From positions 113,747 through 177,746 of the forward strand of contig NZ_NITZ01000008.1 of assembly GCF_002632615.1 (NCBI RefSeq): a stretch of DNA of 64,000 bases, in the 5' to 3' direction. The notes beneath the pieces are model-generated. The model ran no database searches, was not told where the DNA came from, and was given only the letters and a program-made list of their open reading frames with translations. The DNA comes from Xenorhabdus miraniensis. Its GTDB lineage: Bacteria > Pseudomonadota > Gammaproteobacteria > Enterobacterales > Enterobacteriaceae. Every line of letters begins with the position of its first letter. Positions within the stretch are counted from its first letter, which is position 1. The position numbers and the translations under genes are program-made. Shown here in pieces: positions 10,046 through 21,300 of the stretch.

Positions 10046-10780
10046 TTATTGTGGTTTCAGCATAGAGATAATGAAATCTTTGGCACTTTCAGCCTTGCTC
10101 TGCTGAATGGCACCTGCCGGATCAACATGTTTCGGACAAACTTCAGAGCAGTAGCCTACGAAAGTACAAGACCAGACACCGTTGTCGCTGTTGATGTGTG
10201 GCATACGCTCTTTCTTGCCACTATCGCGGTTATCAAGATTGTAACGATGTGCCAATGTGACCGCAGCAGGCCCGATGAACTCAGGATTCAGGCCAAATTG
10301 AGGGCAGGCGGCATAGCACAGGCCACAGTTGATACAACCTGAAAATTGATGGTATTTTGCCATTTGGGCCGGCGTCTGCACGTTCGGCCCATCTTCAGGT
10401 TTACGATTATTGCCGATGATATAGGGCTTGATCGCTTCCAGACTCTCAATAAAGTGGGTCATGTCCACAACCAAATCCCGTTCAATCGGGAAATTACCCA
10501 GCGCTTCGACTTTCATTCCTTGTGTGTACTCACGCAGGAACGTTTTACATGCCAGTTTTGGCACGCGGTTTACCATCATGCCGCAGGAGCCGCAGATTGC
10601 CATGCGGCAAGACCAGCGGTAAGAGAGGTCGGGAGCCAGATTGTCTTTAATATAACCTAACGCATCCAGCAGTGAGGTTTGCTCATCGTAAGGCACTTCA
10701 TAAATGACAAAATGAGGTTCACTGTCAATTTCCGGGTTATAGCGCATGACCTCCATTTTCAGCGTTTGCATCTCAGCCAT
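10046..10780 (-). CDS. frdB: Fumarate reductase iron-sulfur subunit
   Basis: Electron-transfer subunit of quinol:fumarate reductase, 244 residues when started at MAEMQTL, equal to E. coli. The longer reading frame adds 18 unlikely basic residues. Cysteine groups for the three clusters are visible: [10 protein letters not shown] with a later Cys (2Fe-2S), [12 protein letters not shown], and [11 protein letters not shown] (4Fe-4S and 3Fe-4S). The start overlaps the 3' end of frdA by 8 bases, which suggests translational coupling. Confidence 0.97.
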   Translation of the reverse strand: MAEMQTLKMEVMRYNPEIDSEPHFVIYEVPYDEQTSLLDALGYIKDNLAPDLSYRWSCRMAICGSCGMMVNRVPKLACKTFLREYTQGMKVEALGNFPIERDLVVDMTHFIESLEAIKPYIIGNNRKPEDGPNVQTPAQMAKYHQFSGCINCGLCYAACPQFGLNPEFIGPAAVTLAHRYNLDNRDSGKKERMPHINSDNGVWSCTFVGYCSEVCPKHVDPAGAIQQSKAESAKDFIISMLKPQ

Positions 10781-12569
10781 TCGCCTGCTCCTTCTGTTTT
10801 TTCTCTTGTGCCGCCGCTTCGCCACCATATACACGCTTAGCTGGTTGAGATTTGGTGATCTTCACATCACTGTATTCCAGACGAGGGGCACCTTCAGGGT
10901 TATAGAAAGCCAACGTATGCTTCAAGAAATGGGTATCGTCACGTTCGGTACAACCTTCATCGAGGCGCTGATGGGCACCACGTGACTCTTTACGGTTCAT
11001 GGCGGAATGAGCCATACACTCAGCAACCTCTAAACTGAATCCCAATTCGATGGTATAGAGCAGATCCGTATTGAATACGCTGGAACGATCGCTAATTTGG
11101 ATATGTTTGAAGCGTTCTTTTAATTCAGCAATTTTGTCGATGGTTTTCTGCATTAGCTCTGGTGTACGGTAAATACCGCATCCTTCTTCCATTGACGTCC
11201 CCATTTCATCGCGGATTTTCGCCCAGTTTTCACCGCCTTTCTGGTTTAGCAGCTTATTGAGTTTATCTTCGACATCACGGGCTTGAGCATTCAGTACGTT
11301 GTCGTTGGCGGGTTTGACGCCCTGAATATGTTTGACTGCCTCTTCACCTGCCAGACGGCCAAAAACAACCAATTCTGCCAAAGAGTTAGAACCGAGGCGG
11401 TTTGCCCCATGTAAGCCAACAGAAGAACATTCGCCGATGGCAAACAATCCCTTGATTCGGGTTTCACATTGCTGATTGGTTTCGATCCCTCCCATCGTGT
11501 AATGCGCAGTTGGACGAACGGGAATGGGGTCTTTGACAGGATCAACGCCAACATAGGCTTTCGCCAGCTCACAAATAAACGGCAGGCGTTCAAGCAGTTT
11601 TTTCTCCCCCAAATGACGCAAATCCAAATGCACCACATCACCGCGTGGCGTGGCGATGGTGCGCCCTGCCCGCCATTCATGCCAGAATGCCTGAGACACT
11701 TTGTCACGTGGGCCTAATTCCATATATTTGTTTTCAGGTTGCCCAAGTGGTGTCTCTGGCCCCAGACCATAATCCTGTAGATAACGATAGCCGTCTTTGT
11801 TCACCAGAATGCCACCTTCACCGCGACAGCCTTCGGTCATCAGAATACCGGAACCAGGCAGACCTGTCGGGTGATATTGCACAAATTCCATATCGCGCAA
11901 TGGGATGCCGTGACGGAATGCGATTCCCATTCCATCACCGGTAACAATGCCGCCATTGGTATTGTAGCGGTATACGCGCCCCGCACCGCCTGTCGCCATA
12001 ATGACCGCATTAGCACGGATCTGAACTTTGGTTCCTTCCATCATGTTCAGTGCAACCAAACCGCGTACCTGCCCGTCATCCACCAGAATATCGAGAACAA
12101 AATGTTCATCAAAGCGCTGGATTTGAGGGTACTTAAGGGAAGTTTGGAACAGGGTATGAAGCATATGGAAGCCGGTTTTATCAGCGGCAAACCATGTGCG
12201 TTCAATTTTCATGCCTCCGAAACGACGAACATTAATAGAACCATCTTCCTTACGGCTCCACGGGCAACCCCATTGTTCCAGTTGGATCATTTCGGTCGGG
12301 CAATGTTTGACGAAATATTCAACCACATCTTGTTCACACAGCCAATCGCCACCGGATACCGTGTCATTGAAATGAAAGTCATAGGAATCATGTGATTGAG
12401 TGACTGCGGCTGAGCCACCTTCTGCTGCCACAGTGTGGCTGCGCATGGGGTACACTTTTGAAATCAGGGCGATCTTGAGTTGAGGATTGGCTTCAGCAGC
12501 AGCAATGGCTGCTCTTAGCCCTGCACCACCGGCTCCGATAATTGCGAGGTCGACATTGATGGTTTGCAC
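10773..12569 (-). CDS. frdA: Fumarate reductase flavoprotein subunit
   Basis: The catalytic subunit, 598 residues, reduces fumarate to succinate during anaerobic respiration. The FAD fold starts [17 protein letters not shown]. His45 in [15 protein letters not shown] is the residue that binds FAD covalently. Substrate residues lie in [11 protein letters not shown] and [11 protein letters not shown]. The start codon is GTG, with GGAG 7 bases upstream, as in E. coli frdA. First gene of frdABCD, divergent from epmA. Expression is expected to respond to oxygen, but no clean FNR box was found by eye. Confidence 0.97.
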   Translation of the reverse strand: MQTINVDLAIIGAGGAGLRAAIAAAEANPQLKIALISKVYPMRSHTVAAEGGSAAVTQSHDSYDFHFNDTVSGGDWLCEQDVVEYFVKHCPTEMIQLEQWGCPWSRKEDGSINVRRFGGMKIERTWFAADKTGFHMLHTLFQTSLKYPQIQRFDEHFVLDILVDDGQVRGLVALNMMEGTKVQIRANAVIMATGGAGRVYRYNTNGGIVTGDGMGIAFRHGIPLRDMEFVQYHPTGLPGSGILMTEGCRGEGGILVNKDGYRYLQDYGLGPETPLGQPENKYMELGPRDKVSQAFWHEWRAGRTIATPRGDVVHLDLRHLGEKKLLERLPFICELAKAYVGVDPVKDPIPVRPTAHYTMGGIETNQQCETRIKGLFAIGECSSVGLHGANRLGSNSLAELVVFGRLAGEEAVKHIQGVKPANDNVLNAQARDVEDKLNKLLNQKGGENWAKIRDEMGTSMEEGCGIYRTPELMQKTIDKIAELKERFKHIQISDRSSVFNTDLLYTIELGFSLEVAECMAHSAMNRKESRGAHQRLDEGCTERDDTHFLKHTLAFYNPEGAPRLEYSDVKITKSQPAKRVYGGEAAAQEKKQKEQANG

Positions 12570-13307
12570 TGCGCTTCTCCATTGTTCAAGTATTGTTCAA
12601 GTGAAACAATTTTTCTTTTTTAACGAAGTATTGAAGATAATTTTCTATACCTTAACGAGTCAGGGGCGATAACTATTACTCTTTATAAGGTTTAATTATA
12701 ACGAATTATCCAGGAAGTAAATTTGACATGAATGCGGGTTTTGCAGGATTTTGCTGACAAAACGTGATCTATCGCATATTTTTTGCTCAAGTGGATTGAG
12801 CCATCGACAGCATTTTCTACAAATGAATAAGAGCTTATATAAAAATAAATGATGAATATAACGATTTAATAATATTTATTGATTTATGGATGGGTTTAAT
12901 TTATTTATACTGCAAATAAATCATGATCTTTCTAAATTTATTTTTATGTTATTAGCATGAGGAAGACATATTCAAGGAAGAAAATATTGTTATATTTATC
13001 TCTTGGTATACATTTTGTTTATAACTCACTTCGTTATAAGATGTAGTCTATTTTCAGTTAAATGTTTATTGTTCTTCTTAATCAATTATGATCGCATATG
13101 TAAGAACCCTACCATAGGGCAAACATGGCTATCCTTTGTTTTCTGTGTCTGTCCTATTAACGCAGGATTATTTTTTTCCTGTCAGAAATTAAAACGATAA
13201 GTCACCAGTAACAAGTTTCAAGTTTAATGCAATACAGACAATGATTTGTCTGGCAGGCTTGATGCGGGTAAACTGCGCGTTTTGTTTTATTTTGGAGTCA
13301 TCGAAAC
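12570..13307. promoter_or_regulatory. frdA / epmA divergent intergenic region
   Basis: These 738 A+T-rich bases hold promoters for both operons. Two adjacent copies of ATTGTTCAAGT (12581-12591 and 12592-12602) lie in the frdA leader. GCTCAA and TTGAGC (near 12785-12802) form a small inverted repeat. Short reading frames here show no coding features. GGAG before 13308 is the epmA ribosome binding site. Confidence 0.6.
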
Positions 13308-14285
13308 ATGAACGAAGTCGCGAATTGGCAGCCAAGTGCCCCTATCGCCAATTTATTGAAAAGGGCGGAGATTTTAGCAGAAATACGGCGCTTTTTCGCA
13401 GATCGTGGGGTGTTGGAAGTTGAAACACCTGCCATGAGTCAGGCGACTGTGACTGACGTCCATCTGGTCCCCTTCCAGACCCAATTTGTTGGGCCGGGTG
13501 CAGCAGATGGTTTGACTCTATACCTGATGACCAGCCCTGAATACCACATGAAGCGTCTTCTGGCGGCAGGAAGTGGCTCCATTTATCAGATGGGGAAAAG
13601 TTTCCGTAATGAGGAAGCGGGTCGTCATCATAACCCAGAGTTCACCATGCTGGAGTGGTATCGTCCACATTATGATATGTATCACTTAATGAATGAAGTG
13701 GATGATTTATTGCAGCAAATCTTGGATTGTGAAAGTGCAGAATCACTTTCTTACCAACAGGCATTTATTCGATATCTGGATATCGATCCTCTTACTGCAA
13801 GTAAGGAGAAATTGCGTGAAGTGGCGGCAAAACTCGATCTCAGCAATATCGCTGATCAAGAAGAAGATCGTGATACTTTGCTGCAATTGCTTTTTGTGAT
13901 GGGCGTGGAAACACAGATTGGTATTGAAAAACCGACATTCATCTATCACTTCCCTGCATCTCAGGCGGCGTTGGCAGAGATCAGTAAAGAAGATCATCGG
14001 GTTGCACAGCGTTTTGAAGTTTATTTCAAGGGCATGGAATTAGCGAATGGTTTCCGTGAGCTAACTGACAGTCATGAACAGCGTTTGCGTTTTGAGCAGG
14101 ATAACCGTAAGCGTGAAGCAATGGGGTTGCCTGTTCAGCCGATTGATGAATATTTGCTTGCGGCGCTTGCTCATGGAATGCCAGATTGTTCTGGTGTTGC
14201 ATTGGGCGTTGATCGTCTGATTATGCTGGCATTGGGTGCTGAGCGGATGAGTGAAGTTATTGCTTTCCCGGTAGGGATCTCGTAA
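13308..14285 (+). CDS. epmA: Elongation factor P--(R)-beta-lysine ligase
   Basis: A 325-residue homologue of the class II lysyl-tRNA synthetase catalytic core without an anticodon domain. It attaches (R)-beta-lysine to a lysine of elongation factor P, aiding translation of proline runs. Class II motifs: [16 protein letters not shown] (motif 1), [20 protein letters not shown] (motif 2) and [13 protein letters not shown] (motif 3). Length matches E. coli EpmA (325). Position divergent from frdABCD is conserved in enterobacteria. GGAG precedes the ATG at good spacing. Confidence 0.97.
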   Translation: MNEVANWQPSAPIANLLKRAEILAEIRRFFADRGVLEVETPAMSQATVTDVHLVPFQTQFVGPGAADGLTLYLMTSPEYHMKRLLAAGSGSIYQMGKSFRNEEAGRHHNPEFTMLEWYRPHYDMYHLMNEVDDLLQQILDCESAESLSYQQAFIRYLDIDPLTASKEKLREVAAKLDLSNIADQEEDRDTLLQLLFVMGVETQIGIEKPTFIYHFPASQAALAEISKEDHRVAQRFEVYFKGMELANGFRELTDSHEQRLRFEQDNRKREAMGLPVQPIDEYLLAALAHGMPDCSGVALGVDRLIMLALGAERMSEVIAFPVGIS

Positions 14286-14296
14286 TTGTGATTGTG

Positions 14297-14315
14297 GGGC
14301 AGTTCTGGACTGCCC
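14297..14315. terminator. Stem-loop between epmA and glpQ
   Basis: Perfect 7-base arms GGGCAGT and ACTGCCC around TCTGG, between convergent epmA and glpQ. The following TCATATTA is only weakly T-rich. Confidence 0.6.
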
Positions 14316-14351
14316 TCATATTATCTACGTCCGTCGATTAAAGTTCGTAAA

Positions 14352-15428
14352 TTATTTGTGTTCATGATGCTTTTTCAGAAACTTCACTGCTAAATCAGGG
14401 AAGTCAGTGAATGCGCCATCAACATTCGCTTTATCGAAAACGATATCAAATAATTGATTGCCGCTGGTGGCATATTTTGGCAGTTGATCGATACGGATAG
14501 TATATGGATGAACTGCCAAATGGCTGGCGTGAGCCTCTTTCACCATACCGGTCAACTTAATGTGATTTGGCGTAGAATCATTGTCGATAATCATGTGGTA
14601 ATCAGGGCCAATACCGTCGGCATATTTTGCCACTTCTTTCATCGCACCCGGCTTAAACATCCATTCATAACTATAGTTTTGCCATGAACCATCTGACTTT
14701 TGCTCGTAGGTTTCGTTCCAGTCGGTGTAAGCGATTAGCTGAATCAGTTTCAGATCCATCCCCAATGTCGGTTCCAGCTCATTTTTGATGCGTTTCAGTT
14801 CATTGGCATCAAAACATTGCAGGTACACCTTATCGCTTTTCTTGGTGTAGCCATATTGTTTCAGCACTTCCAGCACCTTGGTCGTGATATCCTTGCCCTC
14901 TTGGCGATGGAACCACGGTGCTTTGATTTCAGGATAAATACCAATGTCTTTGCCGGTGGATTTATTCAGGCCTTGGATAAATTCCAACTCTTCCTGAAAG
15001 GTATGAATGTGGAAATTTGATTTCCCCATAGGGAAACGTCCCGGATAGCTTTGGATTTTTTTGCCATCTTTGATATCAAAACCTTCGGTGAATTTCAGGG
15101 ATTTAATTTCTGGTAAGGTAAAATCTATCGCATAATAGCGGCCATCGGCACGGGCACGGTTTGGAAAACGTTCTGCAACATCGGTTACTCGATCTAAATA
15201 ATGGTCGTGTAGCACAATGAGCTGGTCATCTTTAGTCATTACTAGATCTTGCTCAAGATAATCAGCACCTTGTGCATAAGCCATTGCTTTAGCGGGCAGG
15301 GTATGCTCAGGTAGATAACCACTGGCCCCACGGTGGGCGATAACAATCTTATCTGCTGCATGTGCAATGCCTGACATTGATGATGCTAACAGAATACCTG
15401 CCATGATTGCCTTAATAGGGGTCTGCAT
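14352..15428 (-). CDS. glpQ: Periplasmic glycerophosphodiester phosphodiesterase
   Basis: Hydrolyses glycerophosphodiesters to glycerol-3-phosphate and an alcohol in the periplasm, feeding GlpT. The start was moved 13 codons in, to MQTPIKAIMAG, because GGAGAAT lies just upstream and the product is then 358 residues, the E. coli length. Signal peptide ends IAHA-A at about residue 24. Catalytic and metal residues appear in HRGASGYLPEHT and LEQDLVMTKDDQLIVLHD. It is downstream of glpT on the same strand, as in E. coli, but 690 bases separate them. Confidence 0.97.
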   Translation of the reverse strand: MQTPIKAIMAGILLASSMSGIAHAADKIVIAHRGASGYLPEHTLPAKAMAYAQGADYLEQDLVMTKDDQLIVLHDHYLDRVTDVAERFPNRARADGRYYAIDFTLPEIKSLKFTEGFDIKDGKKIQSYPGRFPMGKSNFHIHTFQEELEFIQGLNKSTGKDIGIYPEIKAPWFHRQEGKDITTKVLEVLKQYGYTKKSDKVYLQCFDANELKRIKNELEPTLGMDLKLIQLIAYTDWNETYEQKSDGSWQNYSYEWMFKPGAMKEVAKYADGIGPDYHMIIDNDSTPNHIKLTGMVKEAHASHLAVHPYTIRIDQLPKYATSGNQLFDIVFDKANVDGAFTDFPDLAVKFLKKHHEHK

Positions 15429-15803
15429 TGGGATTCTCCATTTATTTGTAATAAAAATCTTAAACAAAAATTATGTTACTTATTGTGTAGCTTTGTGTAG
15501 CTGATTTTTAGCCAACAGCCAGAAGAAATAAGGTGAATATCCAAACCGCTTTTTATATAAAATACTGACATAACACAATCCTGCATATTGATTTTAGTGG
15601 CAGTACATCACAGTTTTATGACAGAAAAATGGTTATTTAGGTTCTGTTTATCTCTCACCTTATTTAGTCATGTCATTAAATGAACAAATTTATTAAATCG
15701 TCTGGAGCATTTTGAATTTAATTAAGAATAAAATGGTAAATGTAAATGATATAAGTGAATCAAAATAAAGCATGAGTTTTTTAAAATTAAGGTCTTGCTA
15801 CCG

Positions 15804-16009
15804 ATGAAAGACTTACAAGAAGGGCATTGGTTTGCAAGATATAAAAATAGAATTCTTCATTCAGGAGAGTTTGGAAAATTTTTGAAGTCAGAAGGTTACT
15901 AATAAAGTATGGAAATAAAGAATATACCTGTGAAGTAAAAGGAAATAGCATATTCAAAAGTGAGCGACAGACTTCATTGTCCTTATTTTTAAGGGGTTAT
16001 ATAGAATAG
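15804..16009 (+). pseudogene. Small frameshifted coding remnant between glpQ and glpT
   Basis: An ATG at 15804 opens a 32-codon frame (MKDLQEGHWFARYKNRILHS onward) stopped at 15900-15902. Shifting frame by two bases just before that stop gives a continuous reading to a TAG at 16007, including LLIKYGNKEYTCEVKGNSIF. Both halves look protein-like, so a broken small gene of about 68 codons is plausible. Family not recognised. It lies in the glpT-glpQ gap, in opposite orientation. The rest of 15429-16052 shows no other gene. Confidence 0.35.
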
Positions 16010-16052
16010 TGATAATTTATTCTATGAGAAAAATTTTAGATATTTTTCATAA

Positions 16053-16085
16053 AATCGCAGTACAACTTGGTGTTGTACTGCGATT
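16053..16085 (-). terminator. Strong stem-loop after glpT
   Basis: Perfect 14-base arms AATCGCAGTACAAC (16053-16066) and GTTGTACTGCGATT (16072-16085). On the minus strand the stem is followed by TTTTATG. It lies 34 bases past the glpT stop and would reduce read-through into glpQ. Confidence 0.8.
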
Positions 16086-16118
16086 GACATCGTGACTAAT
16101 CAGCGTCTTTAGTTAATG

Positions 16119-17471
16119 TTATTTACTCTGACTCGCTATTTCCTGCTTGTGTTTCTTTTCACTCAACATGACAAACAAAAGCAGAATGACAGAGAGTGCG
16201 CTGCCGCCGATCATCACCATAAAGCCACCGTCCCAACCGAAGAAGTCAACGGTGTAACCAACGATGGCGCTGGCTGCGACTGAACCACCCAGATAGCCAA
16301 ACAAACCGGTAAAGCCTGCTGCTGTTCCCGCTGCTTTTTTCGGTGCCAGCTCAAGCGCGTGCAGACCAATCAGCATGACAGGGCCATAAATCAGGAAGCC
16401 GATAACCAGCATACAGATCATATCAATATTTGGGTTTCCTGCCGGGTTCATCCAGAATACAACGGTGGCGATAGTCACTAATGCCATAAAGAATACACCG
16501 GTTGCACCACGGTTGCCTTTGAACACTTTGTCAGACATCCAGCCGCACAATAGCGTACCCGGAATACCTGCGTACTCATACAGGAAATAAGCCCAGGAAG
16601 ATTTATCTAACGCAAAATGCTTCACTTCTTTCAAATAAGTTGGTGACCAGTCGAGAATACCGTAACGCAACAGATAAACGAACACGTTGGCAATCGCGAT
16701 CATCCACAGCAATTTATTAGGCAGGACATACTGCATGAAGATCTCTTTTGCAGTCAGTTCTTTTTCATCTTTCTCGGTGTAATCGAGTGGATAATCATTT
16801 TTGTACTCTTCGATTGGCGGTAAACCACAAGATTGTGGGGTATCACGCATCAAAGTGAAAGCGATTATCGCCACGAGGATAGCGGCAAATGCAGGCATAT
16901 AAAGCGCTGCTTTCCAGTCATTGAACCAAGCCATACCCAGCAGGAACAACAATGGAGGCAAACCCCCACCAACGTTATGGGCACAGTTCCAGACTGAAAC
17001 AATCCCGCCACGTTCTTTTTGTGACCACCAATGAACCATGGTGCGTCCGCAAGGAGGCCAGCCCATACCCTGGAACCAGCCGCAGAGGAACAGCAGAACA
17101 AACATGATAGCAATGCTGGATGTTGCCCATGGTACGAAGCCCATAAACAGCATGACAGCCGCAGCCAGTATTAGACCGGCAGGCAAGAAAACACGCGGAT
17201 TCGAGCGGTCGGAAACGGAACCCATGATGAATTTTGAGAATCCGTATGCAATTGAAATTCCCGACAGGGCAAACCCAAGATCTCCTCTGGAGAAGCCTTG
17301 CTCTACTAAAAAAGGCATTGCCAGGGCAAAGTTTTTCCTTACCAGATAGTAGGCTGCATAGCCAAAGAAAATCCCCATAAAAATTTGCCAGCGCAAGCGG
17401 CGATAGAGTGGATCTATTTCTTGCGCAGGCAACCGGGCTTTATGGGGAGCCGGCTTGAAAATACTTAACAT
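16119..17471 (-). CDS. glpT: Glycerol-3-phosphate:phosphate antiporter
   Basis: Inner-membrane MFS antiporter, 450 residues with 12 helices, that exchanges external glycerol-3-phosphate for internal phosphate. The start [16 protein letters not shown] matches E. coli GlpT closely, and GGAGA precedes it. The longer frame would add 13 residues with no support. Family markers include [13 protein letters not shown], the substrate arginine region [11 protein letters not shown] and [16 protein letters not shown]. First gene of glpTQ, divergent from glpABC, though a biosynthetic locus now lies between. Confidence 0.98.
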   Translation of the reverse strand: MLSIFKPAPHKARLPAQEIDPLYRRLRWQIFMGIFFGYAAYYLVRKNFALAMPFLVEQGFSRGDLGFALSGISIAYGFSKFIMGSVSDRSNPRVFLPAGLILAAAVMLFMGFVPWATSSIAIMFVLLFLCGWFQGMGWPPCGRTMVHWWSQKERGGIVSVWNCAHNVGGGLPPLLFLLGMAWFNDWKAALYMPAFAAILVAIIAFTLMRDTPQSCGLPPIEEYKNDYPLDYTEKDEKELTAKEIFMQYVLPNKLLWMIAIANVFVYLLRYGILDWSPTYLKEVKHFALDKSSWAYFLYEYAGIPGTLLCGWMSDKVFKGNRGATGVFFMALVTIATVVFWMNPAGNPNIDMICMLVIGFLIYGPVMLIGLHALELAPKKAAGTAAGFTGLFGYLGGSVAASAIVGYTVDFFGWDGGFMVMIGGSALSVILLLFVMLSEKKHKQEIASQSK

Positions 17472-17711
17472 GTTTGTCTCCACATGACTTTTGTATGAGC
17501 GCTTTATCACCGCTGGACAGTGATAGTGTTAAACGAGCATAATTATGTTAAACGAAAAATTTGGACTAAATTATTTTCTATATCGAAGAGAATATTAGCT
17601 AAAACAACCTAATATATCTATGAGGTATCACTAATATATAGATATAATTTCGTAAGATGGCGATTTTGAGTGATTTTCTGTTTTTTTTAAATGCAATTTA
17701 TTTATATTATC

Positions 17712-17725
17712 GTGATGAATATCAC
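17712..17725. promoter_or_regulatory. CRP-like site upstream of glpT
   Basis: GTGA-N6-TCAC is perfect here (GTGATGAATATCAC, flanked CG and AA). It lies about 240 bases upstream of the glpT start. CRP activation of glpTQ is known in E. coli. Confidence 0.6.
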
Positions 17726-17762
17726 AATAAATAACTTTTCTGGTTATTTTTGTACGTTTAAA

Positions 17763-17790
17763 GTTCGTTTATGTTCCTTATCACACAAAG
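17763..17790 (+). repeat. Repeat copy 1 flanking the NRPS insert (glpT side)
   Basis: Contains TGTTCCTTATCA. It matches 23 of 28 bases at 21966-21993 in the same orientation. The two copies flank the NRPS-MbtH locus and lie in what would have been one glpT/glpA regulatory region. Confidence 0.5.
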
Positions 17791-18392
17791 GCTCATTATT
17801 TTCAGGGGAATTTTTCTGGTGCAGTAATCATAAAGTCATACGAATATAATCCGCATAAATATAACGCCATATAAACGTAATTTAATAAATTAACGGTCAC
17901 ATTACTCCGCCCAAACTTTAGCTAAAGTTGCTATTTAATTGATAATATGATTTAAATGGCGTTTTTATTTATTTATGGAATCTGCTCTTTATTTACCTGT
18001 TTGGCGTTTTTTATAACAGGATTACAAATAAAATGTTTGAAATTAAAATTCAAAATAATAGATATTACTACAAATAGTTATTCATGCTCATGATAGTGGT
18101 TTTCATGCGGTGCCGAATAACTGTTTATGATGTAAAATATAATAATATCAATGTGTTAAATGGTCTTGGTGCAGCGTGTATAGGCGTAATACATTCTGTC
18201 CCACTATGAAGACCGGATGTTTATAAGTTGATTATTTAATTAATCAAAGATTACAAAATAATACTAATTAATATATTTATTAAATTCGCACGAAATTTTT
18301 TGCAATTTATTTTTATTATTCAGTTAAAGTCTACATAAGGTATTTGTAAATGCTGAATGTAGGCCAAAACTGCAAAATAACGACTACCAGCA

Positions 18393-21300
18393 TTGATGCC
18401 TCCATTCATCATGAAAAATGATGATACAAGTGGAGCTCAGAATGAGAACATCATTATGAATACTTACACACACAAGGCAATATTACACACAGCATTTACT
18501 GGGCAAAAATCTTCTCCTGCTGATGATACTGAAATAGATAGTAATATCAGTCACATGATATCCACTCTAGAACCGTGGTTTAAAAATGTCCCTTCTCAGT
18601 TGGCTGAATTGGCAAAAGTTGTACCGGATGACATCGCAGTTTCAGACCCACATGAAACGTTGACATTTGGTGAACTCAATCAGCGCATTGATAATGCAGC
18701 ACATATTTTGCGTCACCACGGCGTCAAAATGGGAAGCAATGTTGCCATTGCGGCCCAGCGGGGTATTTCATGGTTTGTTACTATGCAGGCAATTTGGCGG
18801 ATAGGGGCAGTATATATCCCCTTGAACACCATGATGCCGGAAAAACGCCTGAATGATATTCTCGCCAGTCTGCCGGACAGTATCTTGATATCTGATGATA
18901 CGGTGTCGGCCGGGCTTAAGGCGTCAACATTAATTCCCATGAAGGCTATCTTAAGTAATATCAATGAGATATCTGAAATGGCTGAAGGTATCGGGATCCC
19001 TGAGCTAGGCGATCATCCTGCTTATGTGATGTTTACCTCTGGCTCTACGGGGTTGCCAAAAGCAGTACAAGTACAACATGACAATCTGGCTGCTTGCTTA
19101 TGTAGCTTTGGTAAGCTGCTGTCAATCAGTCAGCGTGACCACATGTTGGCACTGACGACGTTCTCCTTTGATATTTCAGTTCTGGAATTGCTGCTGACCG
19201 TGGTTCATGGTGGCAGTATCTACATTACTTCAATTGATACCCAACGTGATGCGATAGCATTGTCCGAAACGTTGTCAGATCCGCGGTTTACTTTTGCCCA
19301 AGCCACACCTGTTACCTGGTCAATGGCTTTGAATGCGGGCTGGAAACCGCGTTCTGAAATGGGCATGCTTTGCGGTGGGGAAGCGCTGTCACAGGATCTT
19401 GCGGATCAATTGACAGACACGGGAGGAACGTTATGGAACGTTTATGGCCCGACAGAAACAACTATCTGGTCAACTGCGTTCCGCATGAAAAAAGGCGATA
19501 AAGTTCAATTGGGCGGGCCTATTCCGGGCACCAGTATCACTATTGTGGATAAATATCTGCGTCCTGTTCCTAAAGGAACAGTGGGAGAGATACTCATCGG
19601 TGGGCTGGGCGTGACCGCGGGTTATCGCAATAACCCGACTGAAACCGCGAAAAGATATGTTCCCGATATGACACAGAGAGGTAACAGGGCATATTTGACG
19701 GGGGATATGGCACGCATGCTTGACGATGGTTCTCTCATTTACATGGGCAGACAGGACGATCAGGTCAAAGTGCGTGGATATCGAATCGAGTTGGGTGAGA
19801 TAGAAATTGCTCTAAGAAAACAAAATGGCATACAGGATGCCATTATCCGGGTGGCTGGCAGTGGCGACTTTGCCAAGATCCAGGCATTTGTGCTGTTCAA
19901 TCCAAATATGGTTGTGTCGGAAGACTGGGTGCGTGCAACACAAATATCGCTCAGAGAAGTATTGCACGAAGCCTGGATACCGACTGAATATTATCGTATC
20001 CCTTATATTCCGCTGACAAGCAGTGGCAAAAGAGACAGAAAGCGGTTAGAAGAAGTTGCAGAACGATTGAATGCCAGTTATGACGTGGTACAGCCACAAA
20101 CAGAAACGGAAAAACGCGTTTATGCCATCTGGCGTGATTTATTGGAGACGGACGCATTTGGAATTACTGATGATTTCTTCCAGATCGGGGGACACTCCAT
20201 CCTTGTTGCCCGTATGGTAGAAAATATTGAGAAAGCATTTTCACTGCGGGTACCGATTTCCGGCATCTATGTTGAACCGACAGTTGCCAGAATCGCTGCC
20301 ATTTTGGATGAAATGCAAGCTGTATATCAGGCAAATCCTGTTCAGAATATGGGAAATTATCATAGCGAAGCACTAATCCGTCAGCATGCTGAAACGCTCA
20401 AAAATGATGTTTATCTGAAAGAAAGTATTCGTCCCGATGGATTGCCCCGGGCGAACTGGTATCAACCAGAGACGGTATTGCTGACAGGCGCGACCGGATA
20501 TCTTGGTCTGCATTTACTGGAGCAATTATTGAAACAAACTTCGGCCAGAGTCATCTGCTTATGCCGAGCATCTGATGAAAAACATGCCCGTGACAGAATC
20601 AAGGCCGGCTTCAAACATTACCAGATTGATGTAGGTAATGGTCTTGACCGTGTGGATTTCATTACCGGTGATTTGGGGCAGCCACGTTTTGGTTTGCTAC
20701 CGGAGACATGGACACAGGTTGCAGAAAGTGTTGATGTTATTTATCACAACGGGGCGTTGGTTAATTTCATTTACCCCTATAGTGCACTGAAGGGGATCAA
20801 TGTCGATGGTACCAGAACGGCATTGGAACTCGCCTGCACTGCGCGCTTGAAACACTTCCATTATGTTTCCTCCGTGAATGCACTGTTTGCGACAGAATCA
20901 CCCCGTCCTTATCTGGAAGATGATCGTGCCATGAGTGAATCGGTGCGTGATCCTTCTGGCTATTCGGGGAGTAAGTGGGTATCAGAAGGGATCATCAATA
21001 TTGCTCGCAAACGGGGCGTACCCGTGAGTATTTACCGGCCTGGCCTGATTCTTGGACACACCCGCACGGGAGCTGCACAGGGCAATGATTATCTGATTGC
21101 ATCTTTGAAAGGCTATCTGGCAATGGGTTTTTATCCTGACCATGCTCTGTTGCTTGATATTGTACCGGTGGATTATGTGGCGGCATCGTTAGTCCATATC
21201 TCCAAAAAACCAGAATCCAATGGAAAATTCTTCAACTTGTTCAACCCAGAACAAGTTTCTATCCGGCAATTTTTCGACTGGGTGAAGGAATTCGGCTACA

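Larger units (their letters stand above)
17472..18392. promoter_or_regulatory. Upstream region of glpT and of the A-T-R NRPS
   Basis: A 921-base, very A+T-rich stretch with no supported gene. Near glpT, GTTAAACGA occurs twice (about 17528 and 17547), and CGAGCAT next to the first copy resembles a GlpR half-site. A CRP-like site lies at 17712-17725. The half nearer the NRPS gene should hold its promoter, but no convincing -35/-10 pair was fixed. Confidence 0.5.

Noticed and set aside
11291..11717. Open frames on both strands inside frdA
   Set aside because: Shadows of a well-supported gene; no independent start signals or motifs.
12570..12810. FNR box (TTGAT-N4-ATCAA) for frdA
   Set aside because: Expected from biology, but the only dyad found (GCTCAA...TTGAGC) has the words in the wrong orientation for FNR.
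13003..13200. 65-residue open frame upstream of epmA
   Set aside because: Composition is that of A+T-rich non-coding DNA (Phe/Ile/Leu runs), with no supporting start signal; the region is the frd/epmA control region.
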